The position numbers were made by a program, and so were the translations under genes. A DNA stretch of 64,000 bases. Origin: Phyllobacterium zundukense (GTDB lineage: Bacteria; Pseudomonadota; Alphaproteobacteria; Rhizobiales; Rhizobiaceae). Shown here piece after piece: positions 44,742 to 54,548 of this stretch; position 1 is the stretch's first letter; every line of letters starts with the position of its first letter. The notes under the pieces were generated by a model. That model saw only the letters and a program-made list of their open reading frames with translations. It ran no database searches and was not told where the DNA came from. The stretch is taken from assembly GCF_002764115.1 (NCBI RefSeq), contig NZ_CP017940.1:1-64000 (forward strand), written 5' to 3'.

Positions 44742-45894
44742 ATGCGCCTGACCTCGCTCTCGGCAACCGGTTACCGGTCGCTGCGTTCCATCCGGCTCGA
44801 TATCGGCGGGCTTGCGTTGTTTGTCGGCGAGAATGGCGTTGGAAAGTCGAATCTTTATCGCGCCATGCAACTGATCAAGGCTTCAGCGGAAAGCACGCTT
44901 TCCTACGAGATTGCGCGCGAGGGCGGCATGCAATCGGCATTGTGGACTGGCAAGCGCAGGTCCGGTCCCGTTCGTATGGTGTTCAACGCTTCTTTCGACG
45001 ATGACGATACGGCGATCCAGTCGGCCTATTCGGTCGAAACCGGTCTTGCGCCGAGCTATCAGGTGGAAGTGGGCCTCAGGCCGCCTGCCGCCGCCGGTTT
45101 TGCGTTCGAGCCACAGATCAAGGAAGAAACGCTGACGATCGACAGCGGCCGCAGGACCGTCGAGATGATGGGGCGCAAAGGTCCTGCCGTTTACGCCCGC
45201 GACGACTCCGGGCGACGCATCGAGCATCCGGTCAGGCTTCGCGATTCCGAGACGGCACTGGCAATTCTTGGCAGTTCCGGACGTTATCCGGAAATCGGTG
45301 ATTTGCGTGCGACCGTGCTCGGATGGCGTTTCTACCATGGCTTCCGCACGGATCGCGATTCGCCCGTCCGCCAGCCGTCGCTGGCAATCACGGCGCCGCT
45401 GCTGGACGAGGATGGACACAACCTCGCCGCAGTCTTCGCGACGCTCGTGCATATCCGCGAAGATACAGTTGATCTCGACCGTTGCATTGCCGATGCCTTG
45501 GCGGGCGACGCTGGATGTGCCGGTGCCGGGCGAAACGGCGACATTCGGGCTGCGCCTGCCGGAATTTCCGCAGCGCCTCTTCCGGCCGGAAGAGCTTTCT
45601 GACGGACAGATTCGGTTTCTGGCGCTTGCGGGGGCGCTGCTATCCTACAGACTGCCACGGCTGATCGCCCTGAACGAGCCGGAAACCAGCCTACATCCGT
45701 CGATGCTTCCAGCGCTGGCCGATATGATCGCCCAGGCAGCCGAGCGTACGCAATTGTGGATCGTGACGCATTCGCGCGTGCTCGCCGATGAGAGCACCGC
45801 ACGAACCGGCGTTCGCGCCTTGACTGTTGTCCGGCAGGACGGCGCCACTTCCATCGAGGGGGCGAAACTTGATGGGAGTTTTGAGGAGGACTAG
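44742..45894 (+). pseudogene. AAA-family ATPase (SMC/RecF-like), frameshifted
   Basis: The first frame (44742 on) gives Walker A GENGVGKSN (residues 29-37) and runs to a tail that loses family character after about residue 255. The next frame continues the protein: LDVPVPGETATFGLRLPEFP, the signature-like LSDGQIRFLALAGALL, Walker B LIALNEPETSLHPSML and the H-loop WIVTHSRVL, ending at 45894. One extra G in the GGG at 45503-45505 accounts for the shift; deleting it restores 383 residues. These standalone ATPases are of unknown role, with some resemblance to OLD-like and defence-linked ATPases. Could be a real mutation or a base-calling error. Confidence 0.8.
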
Positions 45895-45979
45895 CGGGCG
45901 TTATTTCTCATTCTTGGCGAGTTGAGGGCCTTTATGAGAAATTATTTTTGATTCGCCGGCAAAACTTGGCAGATCATAA

Positions 45980-45998
45980 CTCTACAAGATCAGTAGAG
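45980..45998. promoter_or_regulatory. Inverted repeat upstream of tauA
   Basis: CTCTAC (45980-45985) and GTAGAG (45993-45998) are separated by 7 bp, 47 bp ahead of the tauA start. It could be an operator for a sulfur-control regulator; the evidence is position and symmetry only. Confidence 0.35.
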
Positions 45999-46044
45999 AT
46001 AGCGAGAGTTGGGCAATCATCAATCCAACAATCGCGGGATCAAA

Positions 46045-47052
46045 ATGTTCAATCGGCGCCACATACTCATCGCCAGCACTGCCCTTATCGGCCTTGCCGC
46101 ACTCGGATCCGCACAAGCGGAAGATTTGAAGATCACCATCGGCTACCAGACGGTCGTGGAACCGTCGAAAGTTCCGCAGGCCGACGGCACCTATGAGGCT
46201 GCCACGGCGGCTAAAATCGATTGGCGGAAATTCGACTCCGGCGCGGATGTCATTGCCGCGGTGGCATCCGGCTCCGTCGACATCGGCTATGTGGGTTCGA
46301 GCCCGCTGGCGGCTGCGGCGAGCCGCGAATTACCGATCGAAACCATTCTTGTCGTTGGACTGATTGGCGAATCGGAAGCGCTGGTTGCGCGCAATGGCTC
46401 CAATGTGACGAAGATTGCCGACCTGGCCGGCAAGAAAGTGGCTGTTCCATTCGTCTCGACCACGCATTACAGCCTGCTGGCTGCATTGAAGCATGACGAG
46501 GTCGATCCGAAGACAGTCAATATTCTCAACCTGCGTCCGCCGGAAATCGCTGCCGCCTGGGAGCGCGGCGATATCGATGCCGCCTATGTTTGGGATCCGG
46601 CGCTCGGCCAGATTCGCACCAGCGGCAAGATTATCGTCGATTCCGCCAAGGTTGCAGCTTGGGGCGCGCCGACATTCGATGCGTGGATCGTGCGCACGGA
46701 GTTTGCCGAAGCCCATCCGGATGCAGTGCGGGATTTCGTCAAGGTCACAGGCAAGGCCTATGCGGATTATCTGGCAAAACCGGATGCCTGGTCCGCATCA
46801 TCGCCGCAGGCAGAGAAGATCGGCCGCCTGACCGGCGCGAAAGTGGACGAGGTGCCAACGCTGTTGAAGGGCTATGTGTTTCCGACATTGACCGAGCAGG
46901 CTTCCAGCAAATTTCTTGGCGGCGAAACAGTCAAGGCCGTCGCTGCAACCTCGCAATTCCTGAAGGAACAGGGGAAGATCGACGCGGTCCTGCCGGACTA
47001 CAGCAAATATGTCACGGCAAAATACGTCGAAGCTGCACTGGCGTCGAACTGA
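46045..47052 (+). CDS. tauA: Taurine ABC transporter substrate-binding protein
   Basis: 335 residues with a Sec signal peptide ([22 protein letters not shown]). The mature protein starts [20 protein letters not shown] and has [20 protein letters not shown] and [17 protein letters not shown], matching TauA/SsuA periplasmic proteins, nearest TauA. It captures taurine or related sulfonates. The upstream start at 46009 adds 12 residues without a better ribosome-binding site. It is the first gene of tauABC. Confidence 0.9.
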   Translation: MFNRRHILIASTALIGLAALGSAQAEDLKITIGYQTVVEPSKVPQADGTYEAATAAKIDWRKFDSGADVIAAVASGSVDIGYVGSSPLAAAASRELPIETILVVGLIGESEALVARNGSNVTKIADLAGKKVAVPFVSTTHYSLLAALKHDEVDPKTVNILNLRPPEIAAAWERGDIDAAYVWDPALGQIRTSGKIIVDSAKVAAWGAPTFDAWIVRTEFAEAHPDAVRDFVKVTGKAYADYLAKPDAWSASSPQAEKIGRLTGAKVDEVPTLLKGYVFPTLTEQASSKFLGGETVKAVAATSQFLKEQGKIDAVLPDYSKYVTAKYVEAALASN

Positions 47053-47063
47053 CGCCTGAACCC

Positions 47064-47837
47064 ATGGCACATCTCAGTCTAGACCATGTCTCGGTGCATT
47101 ATGACGGACGGCCGCAGCCTGCCATCGCCAACGCGTCTGTCTTGGTGCAATCGGGGGATTTTGTCGTGCTCGTCGGTCGCTCCGGTTGCGGCAAGACCAC
47201 GCTCCTCAATGCGGCTGCTGGCCTGATCGCGCCGACCGGCGGCAAGGTGACCGTCGATGGCAAACCGGTCACGGCGCCGGGTGCGGATCGCGCCGTGGTT
47301 TTTCAGAATGATGCGCTGTTTCCCTGGTTGAGTGCCCGGGAGAATGTGGCCTTTTCTCTGAAATTGCGCGGCGTCCCCTTGAAGGAGCGGGAGGCCATTG
47401 CGGAGAGGTTGCTTTCCCTGGTCAAGCTCGCAGGTTTTGGCGGCAAATCGATCTGGGAGCTGTCAGGTGGCATGCGGCAGCGTGTTGGGCTTGCCAGGGC
47501 TTTGGCGGCAGAGCCAGCCTTCCTGCTTATGGATGAGCCGCTCGGCGCGCTCGATGCCCTGACCCGCGAGAGGATGCAGACGCTGCTTCTCGACATATGG
47601 GCCGCCAATAATCTCGGCGTTCTCATGGTGACGCATGGGATCGACGAGGCGCTGCTTCTCGCAACACGTGTGGTCGTTCTCGCGCCGGAGCCGGGGCGGA
47701 TTGTCCGGCAGATCGATGCCAGTTTCGGGCGGCGCTATGCCGCTGGAGAGACTGTGCGGGCAATCAAGGCAGATCCTGCTTTTGCGCTGGCGCGGGCGGA
47801 ACTTGAAGACTCGATATTCGAGGGAGAGGCCGCATGA
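47064..47837 (+). CDS. tauB: Taurine/sulfonate ABC transporter ATP-binding protein
   Basis: 257 residues with Walker A GRSGCGKT (39-46), signature [15 protein letters not shown], Walker [12 protein letters not shown] and the switch histidine ([11 protein letters not shown]). It powers sulfonate import with TauC. The true start is the ATG at 47064 ([14 protein letters not shown]). The same frame is open from 46590 through tauA, which is a chance overlap. The end overlaps tauC by 4 bp. Confidence 0.92.
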   Translation: MAHLSLDHVSVHYDGRPQPAIANASVLVQSGDFVVLVGRSGCGKTTLLNAAAGLIAPTGGKVTVDGKPVTAPGADRAVVFQNDALFPWLSARENVAFSLKLRGVPLKEREAIAERLLSLVKLAGFGGKSIWELSGGMRQRVGLARALAAEPAFLLMDEPLGALDALTRERMQTLLLDIWAANNLGVLMVTHGIDEALLLATRVVVLAPEPGRIVRQIDASFGRRYAAGETVRAIKADPAFALARAELEDSIFEGEAA

Positions 47838-48688
47838 CGCTCACCGTCGAAACAGAAAGCAACATGACGGCCGCTGCGAGCAGCGATCCCGTCAAGGCAA
47901 AGGGGCGGATCGTAACGACTTCGCCTTTGACGACGCGCGTGATCAGCGGCGTTACCATTCTGGTTTTTTTGCTTGCCTGGTCACTATCAGCGCATTTCAA
48001 GCTGGTCTCGCCAGTCTTTCTTCCATCGCCGCAGGCGGTGCTGTGGAAATTCTATTCAGTGGCAACGACCGGCTTCGTCGATGCCACGCTTTGGCAGCAT
48101 TTGAGTGCCAGCCTGTTCCGGGTCTTCGCCGCGCTGCTGTTTGCCCTTCTCGTCGCGATTCCGGTTGGCATTGCCATCGGCATCAGCGCCATCGGGCGGG
48201 GTATCTTTGATCCGATCCTCGAGTTTCTGCGGCCCATCCCGCCGCTCGCCTATCTACCCCTTGTGATCATCTGGTTTGGCATCGGCGAGCCTTCGAAAAT
48301 CCTGGTCATCGCGATCGCCATGCTGGCGCCTATCGCCATTTCGACAGCTTCCGGCGTCAAGGGCGCGTCGCTGGAGCGCATCAATGCGGCCCGCGCCCTT
48401 GGCGCTACCCGGATCCAGGTCGTGCGCTACGTGATCCTGCCAAGTGCTGCCCCGTCCATCCTGACCGGTTTGCGGATCGCGCTCGGTACGGGGTGGACGA
48501 CGCTGGTTGCCGCCGAACTCGTTGCGGCGACGCGTGGCCTCGGCTTCATGATCCAGTCCGCGGCGCAGTTCCTGGTTACCGACGTGGTGATCATGGGTAT
48601 TTTCGTCATCGCCATTATTGCCTTTGTCCTGGAGATCGGCATCCGGCGGCTGGAACGTCAGCTTGTCCCCTGGTCGGGACGGGAGTAA
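47834..48688 (+). CDS. tauC: Taurine/sulfonate ABC transporter permease
   Basis: 284 residues, six membrane helices with the BPD_transp_1 EAA-loop ([20 protein letters not shown]) that contacts the ATPase. The N-terminal ~30 residues are polar. It overlaps tauB in an ATGA. In E. coli tauD follows tauC; here no tauD is found and the next gene starts a second sulfonate operon after 215 bp. Confidence 0.92.
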   Translation: MTLTVETESNMTAAASSDPVKAKGRIVTTSPLTTRVISGVTILVFLLAWSLSAHFKLVSPVFLPSPQAVLWKFYSVATTGFVDATLWQHLSASLFRVFAALLFALLVAIPVGIAIGISAIGRGIFDPILEFLRPIPPLAYLPLVIIWFGIGEPSKILVIAIAMLAPIAISTASGVKGASLERINAARALGATRIQVVRYVILPSAAPSILTGLRIALGTGWTTLVAAELVAATRGLGFMIQSAAQFLVTDVVIMGIFVIAIIAFVLEIGIRRLERQLVPWSGRE

Positions 48689-48844
48689 CACCCTGTGCCG
48701 GCAACCGATACTAATCGATAAGGCGAATTTATCTGGCTTTGCGTGAGCCTGCGGGTGGGGCAGAAAACTAATCCCGTTGCCTGCGATTCTATGAAAATTC
48801 TTTTCTCTATAAGATTGGTCGAGTTAAATAGCATTGGTTCAATT

Positions 48845-48854
48845 CCCGATCGGG
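48845..48854. promoter_or_regulatory. CCCGATCGGG palindrome in the ssuA upstream region
   Basis: A perfect 10-bp palindrome lies about 50 bp before the ssuA start in the 215-bp gap after tauC. A site for a sulfur-starvation regulator is possible; the only evidence is symmetry and position. Confidence 0.3.
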
Positions 48855-48903
48855 CGGGAAGGTCGTCAAGAGGTCAACAAAGCCCGTATCGTCGAGAGGG
48901 ACC

Positions 48904-49860
48904 ATGTCCAGACTGACACGCAGAGCATTTGGCGCTGTCCTTTTTGCTGCCGCAGCGTTTGCCACCACCATCTCCTTTGCTGCCGAGCCCCTGACGGAGC
49001 TCAAGATCGGCTACCAGAAGACCGGGCTGCCAGTCATCGCCCGCCAGCAAGGGGTGATCGAAAAGGCGCTTCAACCCAAGGGTATTTCGGTCAAATGGGT
49101 GGAATTTACCGCCGGCCCCCCGTTGGTCGAAGCGCTGAATGTCGGCAGCATCGATGTCGGTTGGGTTGGCGATGCGCCGCCGATCTTCGGTCAGTCTGCC
49201 GGGTCGGCCATTGTCTACGCGGCGGCCCTGGCACCGAATGGCAAGGGTGAGGCGATCTTCGTCAAACCGGACTCGTCGGTCCAATCGCTTGCCGATCTGA
49301 AGGGCAAGAAAATCGGTGTCGGTAAAGGGACAAGCGCACATAATCTGCTGATTGCGGCGCTGGAAAAGGCCAAGGTCGGTTACGACGAAATCACGCCGGT
49401 CTATCTCAGTCCTGCAGATGCAGCTGCAGCCTTTGCCAGCGACAAGATCGATGCCTGGGCCGTCTGGGATCCATTCTTCGCCATTGCCGAGACACGCTAC
49501 AATCCTCGTATCCTGGCTCGAAGCAGCGACGTTCTCAACGTCAATACCTATTTCATCGCCAATCGTGACTTTGCGGCCAAGCATCCAGAAATCGTGGCGA
49601 CAACGATTGGGGCGCTGAAGGATGCCGCCGTTTGGGCCAATGGCAACAAGGACAAGGTGGCTGAAGCCCTGCATGAAGTGACGGGTGTGCCGCTGGATGC
49701 ACAGACCCTTGCCGCCAATCGCTCCGTTTTCAGTGTCGGATCGGTCACGCCGGAAATCATCGCGCACCAGCAGGAGACGGCAGACCGTTTCTTCAAGCTG
49801 AAGCTCATCCCCAATGCCATCAAGGTTTCCGATGCCGTGTGGACGGCACCGAGCAACTGA
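48904..49860 (+). CDS. ssuA: Aliphatic sulfonate ABC transporter substrate-binding protein
   Basis: 318 residues with a signal peptide ([20 protein letters not shown]). The mature part begins [20 protein letters not shown] and contains [20 protein letters not shown] and [13 protein letters not shown], the standard SsuA pattern. It differs clearly from TauA upstream, so the two systems probably favour different sulfonates. It starts the ssuA-ssuD-ssuC-ssuB unit. Confidence 0.92.
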   Translation: MSRLTRRAFGAVLFAAAAFATTISFAAEPLTELKIGYQKTGLPVIARQQGVIEKALQPKGISVKWVEFTAGPPLVEALNVGSIDVGWVGDAPPIFGQSAGSAIVYAAALAPNGKGEAIFVKPDSSVQSLADLKGKKIGVGKGTSAHNLLIAALEKAKVGYDEITPVYLSPADAAAAFASDKIDAWAVWDPFFAIAETRYNPRILARSSDVLNVNTYFIANRDFAAKHPEIVATTIGALKDAAVWANGNKDKVAEALHEVTGVPLDAQTLAANRSVFSVGSVTPEIIAHQQETADRFFKLKLIPNAIKVSDAVWTAPSN

Positions 49861-49879
49861 TCAGACTGGAAACACGCCC

Positions 49880-51043
49880 ATGACACAGCCAGCAAACAAT
49901 TCTCCGCTCGATTTCTTCTGGTTCATTCCCACGCATGGCGATGGCACCTATCTTGGTTCGGAGCGCCAGCAGCGGCCGCCGGAATTCGCCTATTTCCGTG
50001 AGGTGGCCCAAGCGGTCGACCGGCTCGGCTTTCCGGGCGTCCTGCTTCCGACGGGGCAAGCCTGCGAAGATTCGTGGATCACCGCAGCGGGCCTTGCCGC
50101 GCATACGGAGCGGTTGAAATTTCTCGTTGCCCTGCGTCCCGGCGTGACATCGCCGGTCTTTGCCGCACGTCAAACGGCGGCGCTCGACCGCTTGAGCAAT
50201 GGACGCCTGCTGCTCAACGTTGTCGTTGGCGGCAACCCGACCGAACTCGCCGGGGATGGAGTGTTCCTCCCACATGACGAACGCTACGCACAGGCGGCCG
50301 AGTTTCTGAAAATCTGGCGCCAGCTCGTATCCGGCGAGACGGTGAATTTCGACGGTAAACATTACCGCGTCGAAAATGGCAGGCTTGACCTTCTGCCGGC
50401 GCAGGAGCGACCACCACTCTATTTCGGCGGCTCCTCCGATGCGGGACAGGATCTCGCCGCCGAGCAGGTGGACATGTACCTGACCTGGGGCGAACCGGTG
50501 GCGCAGGTTGCCGAAAAGATCGAGCGTGCGCGCAAGAAGGCCGCCCTCAATGGGCGCAAGCTGCGCTTTGGCATTCGCCTGCATTTCATTGTGCGCGAAA
50601 CGGAAGACGAGGCCTGGGCAGCGGCAGACCGGCTGATCAGCAAGATCACCGATGAGCAGATCGAAATTGCGCAGGCGCGGTTCCTCAAGGAGATGGACTC
50701 CGTCGGGCAGCGCCGCATGGCGGAACTGCATGGCGGACGCCGCGACAAGCTCGTCGTTTCTCCCAATCTCTGGGCAGGTGTGGGGCTGGTACGCGGTGGT
50801 GCCGGAACCTCGCTTGTCGGTTCGCCTGAGAACATCGCCGCGCGCATCCGTGAATATCAGGCCATCGGTATCGATACGATCATCGGCTCTGGCTATCCGC
50901 ATCTTGAGGAAGCTTACCGCGTTGCCGAATTGCTCTTCCCGCAACTTGGCCTAGGCACCAAGCGCAGCGCACCCCGCGAAGTGATCGCGAACGAGTTTTC
51001 GGTAGGCTTTCATGGAGCCAAACGCCTGCAGGCCTCCTCGTGA
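49880..51043 (+). CDS. ssuD: FMNH2-dependent alkanesulfonate monooxygenase
   Basis: 387-residue TIM-barrel flavin-dependent oxygenase of the bacterial luciferase superfamily. It releases sulfite and an aldehyde from C2-C10 alkanesulfonates using FMNH2 from a reductase partner. [31 protein letters not shown] (including the conserved Cys) and [19 protein letters not shown] are typical. The start at 49880 is chosen over the in-frame upstream codon inside ssuA. The stop overlaps the GTG of ssuC. Confidence 0.94.
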   Translation: MTQPANNSPLDFFWFIPTHGDGTYLGSERQQRPPEFAYFREVAQAVDRLGFPGVLLPTGQACEDSWITAAGLAAHTERLKFLVALRPGVTSPVFAARQTAALDRLSNGRLLLNVVVGGNPTELAGDGVFLPHDERYAQAAEFLKIWRQLVSGETVNFDGKHYRVENGRLDLLPAQERPPLYFGGSSDAGQDLAAEQVDMYLTWGEPVAQVAEKIERARKKAALNGRKLRFGIRLHFIVRETEDEAWAAADRLISKITDEQIEIAQARFLKEMDSVGQRRMAELHGGRRDKLVVSPNLWAGVGLVRGGAGTSLVGSPENIAARIREYQAIGIDTIIGSGYPHLEEAYRVAELLFPQLGLGTKRSAPREVIANEFSVGFHGAKRLQASS

Positions 51044-51819
51044 GCAGGGCGCTTCGCTCGCTTGGTCGCAGTGCGCTTGGCTGGCTTCTGCCGGCGCTGC
51101 TGCTGGCCGGCTGGGAGGGTGCGTCACGCGCGGGGCTCATTCCGGCTAACGTGCTGCCTGCGCCATCGGCCGTCGGCGAGGCTTTCTGGAAGCTGCTATG
51201 GTCGGGCGAGCTCATTGAGAATATCCGTATTTCCACGCTTCGTGCCCTCAGCGGCTTTGTGATCGGTGGTACCATCGGCTTTGCGCTCGGCCTTGCCAAT
51301 GGGCTGTCGGCGCTCAGCCGCGAATTGACCGACACGACCCTGCAGATGATCCGCAATATTCCGCATCTGGCGCTGATACCCTTGGTGATCCTGTGGTTTG
51401 GCATTGACGAGGAGGCCAAGCTGTTTCTCGTCGCACTCGGCGTGTTCTTCCCAATTTATGTAAACACGCTGCTCGGCATTCAGGGTGTCGACCCGCAACT
51501 CGTGGAGATGGGCCGCATCTATGGCATGTCGCGCCGAGAACTGTTCCTGCGGGTCATCCTGCCGGGAGCATTGCCGTCGATTTTCGTCGGACTGCGCTAT
51601 GCGCTCGGCATCATGTGGCTGACCTTGATCGTTGCCGAAACCATCTCGGCTTCGTCGGGCCTCGGCTACATGGCGATGCAGGCGCGCGAGTTCCTGCTCA
51701 TCGATGTCGTGGTCCTGTCCATATTGATCTATGCGCTGCTCGGAAAGCTGGCGGATTCGCTGGCACGGTTCCTCGAGCGTATTTCCCTGCAATGGCACCC
51801 AGCCTTCCAGACCGTTTAA
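51040..51819 (+). CDS. ssuC: Sulfonate ABC transporter permease
   Basis: 259 residues with a GTG start that shares bases with the ssuD stop (GTGA). Six membrane helices and the EAA-loop ([20 protein letters not shown]) identify the SsuC/TauC family. It forms the channel for SsuB and SsuA. Confidence 0.92.
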   Translation: MSRALRSLGRSALGWLLPALLLAGWEGASRAGLIPANVLPAPSAVGEAFWKLLWSGELIENIRISTLRALSGFVIGGTIGFALGLANGLSALSRELTDTTLQMIRNIPHLALIPLVILWFGIDEEAKLFLVALGVFFPIYVNTLLGIQGVDPQLVEMGRIYGMSRRELFLRVILPGALPSIFVGLRYALGIMWLTLIVAETISASSGLGYMAMQAREFLLIDVVVLSILIYALLGKLADSLARFLERISLQWHPAFQTV

Positions 51820-51828
51820 GGAACGAAG

Positions 51829-52632
51829 ATGACCGCAGCGACCATCACTGCCCGCCATTCTTTTGCAAATTCGGCTTTCACCGCTCCATCCGCGCGGGTC
51901 CATACGCCGGAACCGGCCGGTAAGCTCGCCTTTTCCTTTCGCGATGTGGCCAAGCAGTTTGGCGGCAAGGCGGTGCTGCAGGGCATCAATCTCGATGTCT
52001 ACGAGGGACAGTTCGTAGCGGTTATTGGCAAGAGCGGCTGCGGCAAGAGTACGCTGCTGCGGCTGCTTGCCGGGCTCGACAAGCCGACATCCGGCGAACT
52101 CGCTGGGGCGGATGATCGGAAGCGCACACGCATCATGTTCCAGGAGCCGCGGCTCCTGCCCTGGGCACGCGTGATTGCCAATGTCGAGGTGGGTCTGACG
52201 GGCATAGAAAAGGGTGAGGCGGCGCGGAAGAAAAGTCTCGAAATCCTCGCGGAAGTTGGCTTGGCCGATCGCGGTGGCGAGTGGCCGTCGGTGCTTTCCG
52301 GTGGGCAGCGGCAGAGGGTGGCGCTGGCGAGGGCTTTGGTGGGACATCCGTCCATTCTCGCGCTTGACGAACCCCTCGGGGCGCTGGACGCGCTGACGCG
52401 GATCGAGATGCAGCAATTGCTCGAACGGATATGGCTCGCCAAGAAATTCACCGCCGTATTGGTTACCCACGATGTCACCGAGGCAGTGGCACTCGCGGAT
52501 CGCGTGGTTGTCATCGATAGCGGCAGGATTGCACTCGACCTGGCTATTCCGGTTGAGCGTCCGCGACGCCATGCGTCACCGGAACTCGCATTTTTCGAGC
52601 GTCAGATTCTCGATCAGCTCTATAATCGCTGA
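51829..52632 (+). CDS. ssuB: Sulfonate ABC transporter ATP-binding protein
   Basis: 267 residues. A 30-residue polar N-terminal extension precedes Walker A GKSGCGKS (67-74), a [17 protein letters not shown]-loop region, signature [15 protein letters not shown] and [14 protein letters not shown]. It drives sulfonate uptake with SsuC and SsuA. It starts 9 bp after ssuC. The oxygenase gene follows after 51 bp. Confidence 0.93.
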   Translation: MTAATITARHSFANSAFTAPSARVHTPEPAGKLAFSFRDVAKQFGGKAVLQGINLDVYEGQFVAVIGKSGCGKSTLLRLLAGLDKPTSGELAGADDRKRTRIMFQEPRLLPWARVIANVEVGLTGIEKGEAARKKSLEILAEVGLADRGGEWPSVLSGGQRQRVALARALVGHPSILALDEPLGALDALTRIEMQQLLERIWLAKKFTAVLVTHDVTEAVALADRVVVIDSGRIALDLAIPVERPRRHASPELAFFERQILDQLYNR

Positions 52633-52683
52633 TACGCACGCAGCGACGCGAAGGAAGTGTGCTTCGCGATGGAGAATGTTGAA

Positions 52684-53697
52684 ATGGATGACTTGTCGAA
52701 AAATCTCAGCCTGCCGACCCTCGATTTTTCGCGCTACCGTGACCCGGCACAGCGCGAAGTCTTCTTTCAGGATTTGCGCCATGCGGCGCGCACTTTCGGG
52801 TTCTTCTATCTCAAGGGCCACGGTGTACCGGAAAAGCTGCAACGGGACATTGTAGAGATTTCCAAGACATTCTTTGCTTTGCCGGAAGAGGATAAGCTCG
52901 CCGTGGAAATGGTCCGCTCGCCGCACTTTCGTGGCTATACGCGCGCTGGTTGGGAGCGGACGAAGGGACAGGCGGATTGGCGCGAGCAATTCGACGTCGG
53001 TGCGGAACGCATCGCCGTCGAGCAAGATGCGACGACTCCGGCCTGGGCGCGCCTGCAAGGACCGAATCAATGGCCGGAGGCCCTGCCGGAACTGAAACCG
53101 GCCGTTCTCGAATGGCAAAGCGAGCTGACGCGGGTGGCGATCGAACTGCTACAAGCTTTTGCAGCCGCGCTCGGACAGGACAAGGATATATTCGAGCCGA
53201 TCTACCGGGATGCGCCGAACCAGCATCTCAAGATCATCCGCTACCCGGGACGCGAAGCGACGGGCAGTGATCAGGGCGGCGTTGGCGCGCACAAGGATAG
53301 CGGTTTTCTGACATTGCTTTTGCAGGATGTGCAGGGCGGCCTACAGGTGGAAAATGACGGTGGCTGGATCGATGCGACGCCGGTGTCAGGAACATTCGTC
53401 ATCAATATCGGCGAGATTCTGGAACTTGCATCCAATGGCTATCTGAAGGCGACGATCCACCGTGTGGTGACACCGCCATCGGGCAAGGACCGGCTATCGG
53501 TCGCCTTCTTTTTCGGTGCCGATCTCAATGCTAATGTGCCGTTGCTGAACCTGCCAGAGGATCTGGCGAAAGAGGCCGGCGGTACCGATACGGACCCGGA
53601 TAACCCATTGTTCCGGGAAGTTGGCCGCAACTACCTGAAGGGCCGACTGCGATCGCATCCGGATGTAGCACGGCGCCATCATTCGGATCTGTTGTAG
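52684..53697 (+). CDS. Isopenicillin-N-synthase-type 2-oxoglutarate/Fe(II) oxygenase
   Basis: 337 residues: N-terminal DIOX_N domain (SLPTLDFSRYRDPAQREVFF... FGFFYLKGHGVP) and a C-terminal 2OG-Fe(II) core. Iron ligands are visible as HKDSGFLTLLLQD (His-x-Asp) and ATIHRVV (distal His), with RLSVAFFF supplying the co-substrate arginine. The substrate is unknown. Its place at the end of the sulfonate cluster suggests an organosulfur compound, but it is not of the TauD family. The start at 52684 has GGAG nine bases upstream; 52669 and a GTG at 52657 are alternatives. Confidence 0.85.
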   Translation: MDDLSKNLSLPTLDFSRYRDPAQREVFFQDLRHAARTFGFFYLKGHGVPEKLQRDIVEISKTFFALPEEDKLAVEMVRSPHFRGYTRAGWERTKGQADWREQFDVGAERIAVEQDATTPAWARLQGPNQWPEALPELKPAVLEWQSELTRVAIELLQAFAAALGQDKDIFEPIYRDAPNQHLKIIRYPGREATGSDQGGVGAHKDSGFLTLLLQDVQGGLQVENDGGWIDATPVSGTFVINIGEILELASNGYLKATIHRVVTPPSGKDRLSVAFFFGADLNANVPLLNLPEDLAKEAGGTDTDPDNPLFREVGRNYLKGRLRSHPDVARRHHSDLL

Positions 53698-53712
53698 CGC
53701 CGGTCCACAAGC

Positions 53713-53748
53713 AAAGCGCCCGCCAGTTTGAAAAACTGACAGGCGTTT
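53713..53748. terminator. Bidirectional terminator between the oxygenase and fsa genes
   Basis: A long imperfect stem (AAAGCGCCCGCCAGTTT against AAACTGACAGGCGTTT, centred near 53731) separates the two convergent genes. Confidence 0.7.
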
Positions 53749-53770
53749 CTGTAGCGGTTCAGACCTGCGA

Positions 53771-54424
53771 TCAGGCGATCGACTGACCCGTCTTCGCCCA
53801 GTCGGCCAGGAAAGCTTCCAGGCCTTTGTCTGTCAGCGGATGTTTGACCAGCGCCTTCAGGGTCGCCGGTGGCGCGGTTACGACGTCGGCGCCAATCAGC
53901 GCAGCTTGCTTGACATGGTTGACCGTGCGGATCGAGGCAGCAAGGATCTCCGTCTGGAAATCGTAATTGTCATAGATAGTGCGGATCTCGGAAATCAGTT
54001 CCATGCCATCGATACCGATATCGTCGATACGGCCGATGAAGGGCGAGATGAAGGTCGCTCCGGCCTTGGCGGCGAGGAGCGCCTGGTTGGCGGAGAAGCA
54101 CAGTGTGACATTGACCAGGTGGCCGTCGGAACGGAGCGCCTTGCAGGCCTTCAGGCCGTCGAGGGTCAGCGGTACCTTGATGCAGATATTGTCAGCGATC
54201 TTCGCAAGGACAGCGGCTTCTCTCATCATCTGTTCGTATTCAGTCGCGGTGACCTCAGCGGAAACCGGTCCCTTGACGATGCTGCAGATTTCCTTGGTGA
54301 CTTCGAAGATGCTGCCGCCGGACTTGAGAATCAGCGAGGGGTTGGTGGTGACGCCGTCGAGCAATCCGAGATCATTCAGCTCGCGGATTTCCTTTACATC
54401 GGCGGTATCGACAAAGAATTTCAT
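53771..54424 (-). CDS. fsa: Fructose-6-phosphate aldolase/small transaldolase (TalC/MipB type)
   Basis: 217 residues, the short single-barrel class of transaldolase. [20 protein letters not shown] and [10 protein letters not shown] are at the N-terminus; the Schiff-base lysine is in NICIKVPLT and a second signature is [14 protein letters not shown]. Members either transfer dihydroxyacetone (transaldolase) or cleave fructose 6-phosphate; sequence alone does not decide. It is divergent from priA with about 124 bp between. Confidence 0.9.
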   Translation of the reverse strand: MKFFVDTADVKEIRELNDLGLLDGVTTNPSLILKSGGSIFEVTKEICSIVKGPVSAEVTATEYEQMMREAAVLAKIADNICIKVPLTLDGLKACKALRSDGHLVNVTLCFSANQALLAAKAGATFISPFIGRIDDIGIDGMELISEIRTIYDNYDFQTEILAASIRTVNHVKQAALIGADVVTAPPATLKALVKHPLTDKGLEAFLADWAKTGQSIA

Positions 54425-54548
54425 CGGTGCAGTCCTTCCTGATATGACAGATGGCCCGGTGTGACCGGTGGCCTAATATGAGAGATGGGATATTTCTCTC
54501 GGAAAGTGGCTTTTCTTTAGCCCAAAGCCGCGTCAAGGTCACGCCTAT

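Noticed and set aside
51196..52572. 458-codon open frame antisense to ssuC/ssuB
   Set aside because: Overlaps two coupled transporter genes, no ribosome-binding site, His/Gln/Arg-rich low-quality protein typical of shadow frames.
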